From: JAAFIP01 sp043766985
GTDB taxonomy: Bacteria; Pseudomonadota; Gammaproteobacteria; Burkholderiales; Burkholderiaceae_C
NCBI GenBank assembly: GCA_043766985.1
Contig: JAYUHM010000018.1
Span: 1-41,959, forward strand
DNA length: 41,959 nt
Direction of reading: 5' to 3'
The position numbers and the translations under genes were made by a program. Under the pieces are notes generated by a model. It searched no databases, was not told the DNA's origin, and saw only the letters and a list, made by a program, of their open reading frames with translations. Below, piece by piece: positions 29,310-36,522 of this stretch; within the stretch, counting starts at the first letter, position 1; each line of letters opens with the position of its first letter.

Positions 29310-31022
29310 CTAGGGTTGATTACAGGCACCCGTACCATAGGGAGGTATTTTGAAGGCCGCAAACGCGCCCACCGCATCGTCGCCAACTATAAATAACGTT
29401 GGGAACGAGCTCGCTGCAACACTTTGAGAACCAAAGACGTTGGTAGTCACCTTGATGCGAAACACTTCCCAAGTAGCGACACTTTGCAACCAAGTGACAG
29501 TCAAAAGCAAAACACCATTCGCATCCGTAGTTGTAACGCCAGGAGTGGCGGGAGCAATACTGACGTCAGAGGCCCTAGGTTCCAAGACGCCATTGTTATT
29601 AATATCTTCGCTCGGATCGATACTCGCATTTCTATTAGTGTCTTCGTTAGGGCAACTCACTCGAAAACTTGATGTTCCAGGAGGCGTTGACAAATCAGGC
29701 GTAGCAAACCCAATATCGTTAGCCGAGATCGACAGAGTTGATGTTTGGTTATATGAACCTTTACCAAAATGTGTGATGTCAACTGAATAAGCTACAGGTG
29801 CGCCGACAATGGCTCTACCCGCAGAGTCCACAATAGTAACTGCAAATTTTTGCGAATATGTACCAACACCAGGTGGCTCTAGTTTATTATTCGCACCAAT
29901 CGAAATCGCTACTGCAGCGCCAGCTACTGTCATATTGGCCACCACAGATTGCGGGCAATTCGTAGCACTGGTAAAATCTACAGCGCTGTAGCAGGCTCTG
30001 AAAGATACACCGTTTGTCGGGCTAGATTCAATGCCCGCAATATAAGCCGCCGTGGCTACGCCTGACGCGTTGGTTGGAACGGTGTTCGCACCTGAAGTGA
30101 TCTGACCGTCGTAGCCGAGCCCCACTCCATTTTTCTGAAAACGTACACGAACGTTAGGAATAGGAATATTGTTTGGATCCAGTATCACGAAACGAAAATT
30201 CGATTGGTTCGCAGAACTACCTACAGTATTTGGCGCTAGCACAGTGGGACTGATTGCAAAAGAAGGAAGCACGCCCGCTGGTATTACGGCAGCCGGAATG
30301 CCACCGCCGCCACCAGTCGTCACTACCAAACTAGATACTGCCTTCACACCTGAGCCAGACGCATTGACGTTATAGGTGCCAACGCTTGACGGAACAGTGA
30401 AAATTACAGTCGCAACACCATTTATATCCGTTGGTATGCTGGTTGATACTGCACCTGTAATACCGACATCCACTCCACTTATTCCATTACCATTGGCGTC
30501 TTTGGCTGTTGCAGTCAACGTTACAGTGCTGCCTGGCGCAGCTACAGCAGGCACCAAAGTAACCGCCAATTGACTACCTTTGACCTGCAGACCTACGGTT
30601 TTACTAATGCCATTGACGGTTACGGTAGCGTTGATAATACGATCCGACTTGTCTGCTCCGGATTTGACGACACCTACATAGCTTCCACTGGTGTCTGTTG
30701 CCGTACTGGTTGGAGGTACGAATATTGAATTATTGTCAGTACTTACTTTGACAGTCGCACCCGGAACGACGTTATTGTCAGCGTCTAACGCCGTTACTGT
30801 GAGTTTGCTCTGATCAACACCATTATTGGCGATAGATGTTTTTTCTAGTGCAACAGAGAAAGTTGCAACACCAACTACTGCTGTCGTAGTACCTGCTACG
30901 ACAGCAGTTGTAGTTCCAGCAGCTACAGTTCCCGGCACCGCGCCAGCACTTCCGCCACCGCCGCCACAAGCAGCCAGCATTGCTAGAAGCGAACCAATTA
31001 AGAAAACTTTTACAAAGCGCAT
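29310..31022 (-). CDS. Ig-like-repeat lipoprotein next to pilQ
   Basis: A 570-aa predicted lipoprotein: signal peptide MRFVKVFLIGSLLAMLAAC with the lipid Cys at 19, then Gly-rich GGGGG and a tandem AGTTTAVV/AGTTTAVV. From ~55 on it shows at least three Ig-like (Big-1/invasin-type) units, each with the typical LTVTALDADNNVVPGATVKVSTD or ITTSIPTDINGVATVIFTV-like motif (residues ~55-150, 150-245, and a third around 375-530). Residues 461-482, DTNRNASIDPSED and INNNGVLEP, look like EF-hand-like calcium-binding loops. Cys343-like pair CYSAVDFTSATNC may form a disulfide. The base composition is visibly more AT-rich than the pil genes. It follows pilQ by 56 bases. A surface adhesin or pilus-linked role is inference only. 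Confidence 0.8.
   Translation of the reverse strand: MRFVKVFLIGSLLAMLAACGGGGGSAGAVPGTVAAGTTTAVVAGTTTAVVGVATFSVALEKTSIANNGVDQSKLTVTALDADNNVVPGATVKVSTDNNSIFVPPTSTATDTSGSYVGVVKSGADKSDRIINATVTVNGISKTVGLQVKGSQLAVTLVPAVAAPGSTVTLTATAKDANGNGISGVDVGITGAVSTSIPTDINGVATVIFTVPSSVGTYNVNASGSGVKAVSSLVVTTGGGGGIPAAVIPAGVLPSFAISPTVLAPNTVGSSANQSNFRFVILDPNNIPIPNVRVRFQKNGVGLGYDGQITSGANTVPTNASGVATAAYIAGIESSPTNGVSFRACYSAVDFTSATNCPQSVVANMTVAGAAVAISIGANNKLEPPGVGTYSQKFAVTIVDSAGRAIVGAPVAYSVDITHFGKGSYNQTSTLSISANDIGFATPDLSTPPGTSSFRVSCPNEDTNRNASIDPSEDINNNGVLEPRASDVSIAPATPGVTTTDANGVLLLTVTWLQSVATWEVFRIKVTTNVFGSQSVAASSFPTLFIVGDDAVGAFAAFKIPPYGTGACNQP
30877..30908. repeat. 13-base perfect inverted repeat inside the lipoprotein gene
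   Basis: ACTGCTGTCGTAG at 30877-30889 is exactly complementary to CTACGACAGCAGT at 30896-30908, with a 6-base loop. It lies in the 5' part of the gene (codons ~38-49), where two tandem AGTTTAVV units are written with different synonymous codons that happen to pair. As mRNA this would form a strong hairpin shortly after the signal peptide. Confidence 0.7.
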
Positions 31023-31078
31023 GTTACAACCCTATTGGAGAATCGAGAGTGGAATACTAAAGCGTGTATTTTAAATAA

Positions 31079-33220
31079 TCAACGCACCGCAGCGCGATCC
31101 GACACCATCTTTGGCGTGATAAATACCAGCATTTCCTGTTTATTTGTGCTGCGTGTGCGGCTCTTAAACAGGTTGCCCACTACAGGCAAGTCGCCCAGCA
31201 AGGGCACGCGGGTTTCGGACTCGGTTTCGTTGAGTTCAAAGATACCGCCGATGACCACCGTGCCGCCGTTTTCAACCAACACCTGCGTCTTGATGTGCTT
31301 GGTGTTGATGGCAAACCCGGACGCGGTGGACTGGCCTACGCTGTCTTTGTTGACGTCAAGGTCCAAAATGATGTTGCCTTCCGGCGTGATCTGCGGCGTG
31401 ACTTCAAGCTTGAGGTTGGCTTTTCTGAATGCAATGGACGTTGCACCGCTGGAGGTGGCAACTTGGTAAGGCAGCTCGGTACCTTGTTCGATGAGCGCGC
31501 GAGTTTGGTCGGCTGTTACTACGCGGGGGCTAGAGACTACTTTGCCTTTGCCGTCCGCCTCCAAGGCGGAGATTTCCAAGTTTAAAAACCGATTGGCGGC
31601 AGAACTGAAGATAGACACGGCAACGGCCGCTGGAGAATAGCCGTTTTGACCAATAGCGGGTAAGTTCACAAAATTGGAAGTTGTATCCAGCGTGCCGCCT
31701 TGGCCTGTGGTGGCCACGGCATTACCGTAGCTGGTACCCAGAGCAACACGGTTGTTGCCCGTTACTCCGTAGCCCGCATCACCACCGCGCACGCCGCGCA
31801 GGTCTGCGCCACCCAGTTTGACGCCCAGAGACCGGCCAAACGTGTCTGACGCTTCCACAATGCGCGCTTCAATCAGCACTTGGCGTACTGCAATATCCAG
31901 TTTGGAAATCAGCGCTTGAACGGCTTCCAGCTTGGGGGGAATGTCGGTGACGAACAACTGGTTGGTACGCGGCTCGGCAATGACACTGCCACGGGGCGAC
32001 AGAATGCGGGTGTTGTTTTGACCTGCCCCGCCGGAGCTTTGGCCAATTTGCGCGGCAATGTCTGCCGCCTTGGTGTAGTTAAGCTGGAAAGCTTGGGAAC
32101 GCACGGGTTCGAGGTTTTGCAGCGCGGCTATAGACTCCAACTCCAGTTTTTCTTTGGCGGTGATCTCTTCTTTGGGCGCAATCCACAACACGTTGCCGGT
32201 TTTGCGCATGCCCAGACCTTTGGCTTGCAAGATGATGTCCAAGGCCTGGTCCCAAGGCACGTCTTTCAGGCGCAAGGTGACGCCGCCTGTGACCGAATCA
32301 GAGGTGATGACGTTGAAGTTGGTGAAATCGGCAATCACTTGCAGCAACGACCTGACTTCGATGTTTTGGAAGTTCAGCGACAGCTTTTCGCCACTGTAGC
32401 CGGGGCCTTTGGTCAGCTTGTCGGGGTCGATTTTTTGTTGGCGCACTTCCAGAACAAACTGGCTGTCACTTTGGTAAGCGCTGTGCACCCACTGTCCCTT
32501 GGGCTCAATCACCATGCGCACGCGGTCACCGGCTTGGAATGTGCTAATAAGTTGTACGGGCGTACCAAAGTCACCCACGTCAAGCCTGCGGCGCAGTCCT
32601 TCTGGCAACGACGTTTTTAAAAATTCAACCACCAGGTTTTGGCCTTGCTGCTTGATATCAACGCCCACTTGGTTATTGGCCAAGTCAACCACCACGCGGC
32701 CCGCACCGTCGGGTGCACGGCGAAAATCAATGTCTTTGAGCGGTGCCGATTCACGGTTGCGGTTTTCAGCAAAGGTGGTTTGCGGTTGGTTGGAGGTTGC
32801 GGGTGCCACGCCGGCGGACAGCGGGTCCATATATATCAGCAGTGACTTGCCTTGAATCTCGGCCTTATAGCTGGTGGCTTGCTTGAGGTTTAAAACCAAG
32901 CGGGTACGCTCGCCGGCCTGTACAACGTTGGCAGACTTCAGGTTACCTTGGTTAATCTCTACCTGCGACCGGCCCATCGAATTTCCGACACCCGGAAAGT
33001 CCAGTGCGATACGCGCGGGTGACTGGATAGTGAAACCGGTAGGCACTGTCGTCAATGGTTGAGTCAGGTCGACCCTGACCACCTCGACACCGCCTTGGAT
33101 CGAAGCCGCAACCGATTCAATCGCATTTTGTGCTTGCACAGACACCGCTCCAAGCGCCAGCCCCGCTGCTGCCAAAGCGCGTGTTGCACGTTGTAGCAAC
33201 GTAGTTGTATGTCTCATCAT
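31079..33220 (-). CDS. pilQ: PilQ, type IV pilus secretin
   Basis: PilQ forms the outer-membrane ring through which the type IV pilus emerges. After a signal peptide (ending VSVQA, AQNAIES) come AMIN-domain segments (VDLTQPLTTVPTGFTIQSPARIALDFPGV; PDGAGRVVVDLANNQVGVDIKQQGQNLVVEF), the STN-like part SLNFQNIEVRSLLQVIADFTNFNVI, a secretin N-domain, and the secretin core with VLIEARIVEASDTFGRSLGV, SSPRVVTADQTRALIEQGTELPYQ and VVIGGIFELNETESETRVPLLGDLPVVGNLF. I start at the ATG at 33220, whose stop overlap with pilP is ATGA; an in-frame ATG at 33268 would lie inside pilP. About 713 aa. Confidence 0.95.
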   Translation of the reverse strand: MMRHTTTLLQRATRALAAAGLALGAVSVQAQNAIESVAASIQGGVEVVRVDLTQPLTTVPTGFTIQSPARIALDFPGVGNSMGRSQVEINQGNLKSANVVQAGERTRLVLNLKQATSYKAEIQGKSLLIYMDPLSAGVAPATSNQPQTTFAENRNRESAPLKDIDFRRAPDGAGRVVVDLANNQVGVDIKQQGQNLVVEFLKTSLPEGLRRRLDVGDFGTPVQLISTFQAGDRVRMVIEPKGQWVHSAYQSDSQFVLEVRQQKIDPDKLTKGPGYSGEKLSLNFQNIEVRSLLQVIADFTNFNVITSDSVTGGVTLRLKDVPWDQALDIILQAKGLGMRKTGNVLWIAPKEEITAKEKLELESIAALQNLEPVRSQAFQLNYTKAADIAAQIGQSSGGAGQNNTRILSPRGSVIAEPRTNQLFVTDIPPKLEAVQALISKLDIAVRQVLIEARIVEASDTFGRSLGVKLGGADLRGVRGGDAGYGVTGNNRVALGTSYGNAVATTGQGGTLDTTSNFVNLPAIGQNGYSPAAVAVSIFSSAANRFLNLEISALEADGKGKVVSSPRVVTADQTRALIEQGTELPYQVATSSGATSIAFRKANLKLEVTPQITPEGNIILDLDVNKDSVGQSTASGFAINTKHIKTQVLVENGGTVVIGGIFELNETESETRVPLLGDLPVVGNLFKSRTRSTNKQEMLVFITPKMVSDRAAVR

Positions 33221-33771
33221 TTCGTCGACCTCTCTTGAAGCTGCAAGCTGGCTTGACGCTCGATCCACTCGCCCGCCGCATCTTGCACAATTTCTCTTAG
33301 TGCCACCTCAGTCTCGCTGACTTTGGTGACTTTTCCGTAATTTTGACCAAGGTAGTTGCCCACCTTCACTTGGTACAGCAAATTGTCTACCTTGACCAAG
33401 GCGACTGGCTTGCCAGCAGGCAATAAGCTGCCAACCAATGCCATTGAATCCAGCGGGAAGGCCTCAAGCGGCTCCTTGCGGCGATTGAGCTCTGGGGCAA
33501 CTAAAGCCGCATTCGATGTTGCTTGGGCCGAGTCACGCTTTAAGGCTTGCGTTAGCTTTTGATTGCTAAAAGGCTCAACAGCGGCCAGCTGACCATAAGG
33601 CGCAGGACTGAATCGCTTGGGCTCGGGGATAGGTACAACAGTAGGCTTGGTGGCGTTACGCTGCTCGGTCATCCAGCGCTGCAAGTCTTCTTGCTCCGCG
33701 CCAGAGCATCCTGATAAAACTGCGCCGAAAACGCCAGCGGCAAATAAAAGGCTAAAAGAAAGCAGCTTCAT
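33217..33771 (-). CDS. pilP: PilP, type IV pilus assembly lipoprotein
   Basis: A 184-aa lipoprotein that links the PilNO inner-membrane complex to the PilQ secretin. Lipobox LSGC with Cys22 after MKLLSFSLLFAAGVFGAV. The C-terminal half carries the conserved fold: SMALVGSLLPAGKPVALVKVDNLLYQVKVGNYLGQNYGKVTKVSETEVALREIVQDAAGEW. It overlaps pilO and pilQ at both ends, so it is tightly coupled. Confidence 0.95.
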   Translation of the reverse strand: MKLLSFSLLFAAGVFGAVLSGCSGAEQEDLQRWMTEQRNATKPTVVPIPEPKRFSPAPYGQLAAVEPFSNQKLTQALKRDSAQATSNAALVAPELNRRKEPLEAFPLDSMALVGSLLPAGKPVALVKVDNLLYQVKVGNYLGQNYGKVTKVSETEVALREIVQDAAGEWIERQASLQLQERSTK

Positions 33772-34439
33772 TTCTTTGCTCCAGGAGCTGTGGCTTTGCG
33801 CTGGGCTTGCACTTCTTCTTGGTCAAGATAACGGTAGGTCCTGGCGGTCGCATCCATGGCCAAGGTGCCGTCTTTGGCAGGAACTATGGTCAAATTGTTC
33901 AACGTCACAATGCGCGACAAATTGGCAACGTCTGAGGCAAAAGAACCCAGGTCGTGATAACGCCCCACAACGCGCATAGAAATTGGTAGTTCCGCATAGT
34001 ACTCTTTCACGCTAACTGCACCAGGCTTGAAAAAATCAAATTGCAAACTGCGCCCCAAACCGGCTTGGTTAATGTCTGACAGCAAGGCGTCCATCTCTGC
34101 TTTGCTGGGCAATTGCTTTTCCAGCTGCGTCACGTACTGCTGCACTTGCTCACGCTGCTTTTTCAGCGCCTCGAGATTGACCGCTTGCACCAGTTTTTTC
34201 TTGTAGTCGTCTCGCAATGTCAACTCTTTAGCCTGCTCGGCTTTAAGTTCGTCGTCAGATGCATTGAGCCACGCAAACCACAGGCCTGCAACCACCGCAA
34301 TTGTCACCAAGGCACACAAGCCATAGCGCGGCAGTGCGGGCCAGGTAGACGGGTCGTTGGGGTTAAGGCCACGAAACTGCGAACTCAACCTTTCGCCCAG
34401 TGCGGCGAAGTCGGTATTTACTTTGGGAGTTTTAGCCAT
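33768..34439 (-). CDS. pilO: PilO, type IV pilus inner-membrane protein
   Basis: A 223-aa bitopic membrane protein. One hydrophobic helix (YGLCALVTIAVVAGLWFAWLN) near residue 40-60, then a coiled-coil (EQAKELTLRDDYKKKLVQAVNLEALKKQREQVQQYVTQLEKQLPSKAEMDALLSDINQAGLGRSLQF), then the ferredoxin-like periplasmic domain ending with ISMRVVGRYHDLGSFASDVANLSRIVTLNNLTI. It pairs with PilN. The start is 14 bases from pilN's stop; the stop overlaps pilP. Confidence 0.95.
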   Translation of the reverse strand: MAKTPKVNTDFAALGERLSSQFRGLNPNDPSTWPALPRYGLCALVTIAVVAGLWFAWLNASDDELKAEQAKELTLRDDYKKKLVQAVNLEALKKQREQVQQYVTQLEKQLPSKAEMDALLSDINQAGLGRSLQFDFFKPGAVSVKEYYAELPISMRVVGRYHDLGSFASDVANLSRIVTLNNLTIVPAKDGTLAMDATARTYRYLDQEEVQAQRKATAPGAKK

Positions 34440-34453
34440 GTCAATAAACCTCC

Positions 34454-35104
34454 CTATATCTTTTTGGTAGCGGCGGCCGCAGACGCACCAACTGCAGGTG
34501 CGACGACTGGGGAGCTTGCGCTTGTAGCGGTTTTTTCCACATCCGCTGGTTTGCGTATTTGCGCTTTGATCGAAAAATTTGAAACCCTACGCTGATCGCG
34601 CGGACTTAGGGTGACGCTGGAAGCCACAATCTCAATCAACTCAGGGCGCATCAGCCAAGTGCTATTGTTCGACAAATTACGCAGCAGTTCAGACACGCGT
34701 TCGTTGGACTGCGCAACGCCGGACAGCGCGATATTGGTGCCGTCTTGCTTCATGGAGTTAACGTACACGCCATCTGGCAACTGCTTGACCAACTCATTGA
34801 GCAAGTGAACAGGCATGTTGCGGCCCGATTGCAGGTCTTCAACCGCTTGTTGGCGTGCGCGCAATGAGGCAATTTCGGCTTGCAGAGTGGCCACATCCTT
34901 AATTTGCACTTCGAGTTTTTTAATCTCACCCTGCAAGAAGGTGTTTTTGTTCTGCTGGCTGGATATTTGCGCTTGGTACCACACGTACACTGCGCCGCAG
35001 ATAAGACCACCGAGCAGAGCTGCAGCGCCTAGGGATACAAAAAATGCTTCTTTTCTGCGTTTGCGGGCCGCCTCACGGTGCGGCAATAGGTTAATCAGTA
35101 TCAC
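34454..35104 (-). CDS. pilN: PilN, type IV pilus inner-membrane protein
   Basis: A 216-aa bitopic protein with the family's cytoplasmic tail MILINLLPHREAARKRRKEAF, which binds PilM, then the membrane helix around residues 25-45 (FVSLGAAALLGGLICGAVYVWY) and a coiled-coil with a ferredoxin-like periplasmic domain (PDGVYVNSMKQDGTNIALSGVAQSNERVSELLRNLSNN). The C-terminal Ala/Pro-rich tail is variable. It overlaps the pilM stop. Confidence 0.95.
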   Translation of the reverse strand: MILINLLPHREAARKRRKEAFFVSLGAAALLGGLICGAVYVWYQAQISSQQNKNTFLQGEIKKLEVQIKDVATLQAEIASLRARQQAVEDLQSGRNMPVHLLNELVKQLPDGVYVNSMKQDGTNIALSGVAQSNERVSELLRNLSNNSTWLMRPELIEIVASSVTLSPRDQRRVSNFSIKAQIRKPADVEKTATSASSPVVAPAVGASAAAATKKI

Positions 35105-36180
35105 TGTAGAAACCTCCGCATCGCCAGACCACAGGCACTCAGGTAAGAAGGCGCTTCACGCCGCATTTTTTTCTCTCGCACGCCACCACCCATTTTCATA
35201 CCCTCAAACGGGTTAATTAACTGGCAGGCAAAGCTGGTTTGGGTGGTGACAGCCTCGCACAATCCCGGCAAAGACGACGAACCACCTGCAAGCATGACGT
35301 AGTCCACCCGGTTATAAGGTGTGCTGGTAAAGAAAAACTGCAAAGCACGGCCAATTTCTTGCGCCAAATTGTCTACAAACGGGCGCAATACGCCGCTGTC
35401 ATAGTCTTCAGGCAAGTCACCGCTGCGTTTTTTGGTTTCAGCTTCTTCTGGCGAAAAGCCATACTGGCGGACGATCAATTGGGTCAATTGCGCTCCGCCA
35501 AAGGCTTGGTCACGGTCATACAGCACCTCGTCATTGCGAATAACCTGCATGCTGGTGGTCATGGCGCCCACCTCAAAGAGGGCGACCATGATGTCTGCAC
35601 CTTTGTTAGGCAAGGCGTCTATCAAACGGCCTGTGGCCAGCCTGGACGCATATGACTCTACGTCAACCACCACGGGCTTAAGGCCAGCGGCTTCAGCCAA
35701 ACCTTGGCGATCTTGAACTTTTTCCTTACGTGAGGCGGCAATCAACACTTCCACATCACCTGCCGAGGTAGCACTGGGGCCCACCACGCAGAAGTCCAGA
35801 CTCACTTCATCCAGCGAAAACGGAATGTACTGATTGGCCTCCGACTCCACCTGGAGCTCGAGTTCGGCGTCCGACATACCGCCGGGAAGCACGATTTTTT
35901 TGGTAATGACCGCCGAGGCGGGCAAAGACATGGCGACGTTTTTGGTTTTGGTACCGCTTTTTTTCACTACGCGGCGAATAGCATCAGCCACTTCGTCGAA
36001 TTTCTCGACATTGCCGTCGGTAATCCAACCTTTTTCTAGCTGCTCAACGGCGCAGCGCTCCAACACGAGCTCGCCGTCATTGCCGCGACCAAGCTCGACC
36101 AGTTTGACGCTAGACGAGCTTATGTCTAGCCCAATGAGCGGCGCAGGCTGGCGACTGAAAAGCGATGCAAATGGATTCAA
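35101..36180 (-). CDS. pilM: PilM, actin-like type IV pilus protein
   Basis: A 359-aa cytoplasmic ATPase-fold protein of the FtsA/PilM family. Phosphate-binding strand LIGLDISSSSVKLVELGRG, then KNVAMSLPASAVITKKIVLPGGMSDAELELQVESEANQYIPFSLDEVSLDF, the second nucleotide loop ALFEVGAMTTSMQVIRND, and adenosine motif VMLAGGSSSLPGLCEAV. It binds the tail of PilN. It is the first gene of the pilMNOPQ operon and starts opposite mrcA, with 288 bases of shared upstream sequence to the usual mrcA frame. Confidence 0.95.
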   Translation of the reverse strand: MNPFASLFSRQPAPLIGLDISSSSVKLVELGRGNDGELVLERCAVEQLEKGWITDGNVEKFDEVADAIRRVVKKSGTKTKNVAMSLPASAVITKKIVLPGGMSDAELELQVESEANQYIPFSLDEVSLDFCVVGPSATSAGDVEVLIAASRKEKVQDRQGLAEAAGLKPVVVDVESYASRLATGRLIDALPNKGADIMVALFEVGAMTTSMQVIRNDEVLYDRDQAFGGAQLTQLIVRQYGFSPEEAETKKRSGDLPEDYDSGVLRPFVDNLAQEIGRALQFFFTSTPYNRVDYVMLAGGSSSLPGLCEAVTTQTSFACQLINPFEGMKMGGGVREKKMRREAPSYLSACGLAMRRFLQ

Positions 36181-36522
36181 ATTGAACTCCGCAGGTGTCT
36201 ATGAATGGGGGTCAGTAGCTGAAAGATTGTGCTTCTAAACTTAAGAAAGTACTTCAATGCTATCAGCAAGCCTGTTGAACAGCAACGATTTTTCCCTTTT
36301 TACTGGTTTTCGAGCGTTGTCAAAATCCAACGCTTTATAGGGCATAGTCTATGTGAATTTAACCAGTGCTCAATGGAACAAAGTACTTGCCCCACAAGTT
36401 GTGGCCCGGCAACAACGTCCGCTTACATGCCTTACCGGTCTGAAGACGGTGCCATTTCTATAATATAGTTGCCGACTTGGCATTTACACGCAGGGCCTTG
36501 CGCCTTTTACATTTCCATCTCC
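36181..36522. promoter_or_regulatory. Divergent intergenic region, pilM / mrcA
   Basis: 342 bases between the diverging pilM and mrcA genes hold no gene that I can support. For mrcA a TATAAT box is at 36459-36464, with no clear -35, about 60 bases before the preferred start at 36523. For pilM the - strand has a perfect TTGACA at 36319-36324, but no good -10 at 16-18 bases. A start codon at 36469 for mrcA would fall at about the transcription start of the TATAAT box, which favours 36523. Confidence 0.45.

Noticed and set aside
29303..29314. 12-base palindrome CCTAGCGCTAGG between the lipoprotein gene and aroK
   Set aside because: It overlaps the lipoprotein stop and the start site region, is short, and has no T-run, so it is not a terminator; chance is likely.
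36319..36324. TTGACA on the - strand as the pilM promoter -35
   Set aside because: No convincing -10 sits 16-18 bases downstream; recorded only as part of the intergenic entry.
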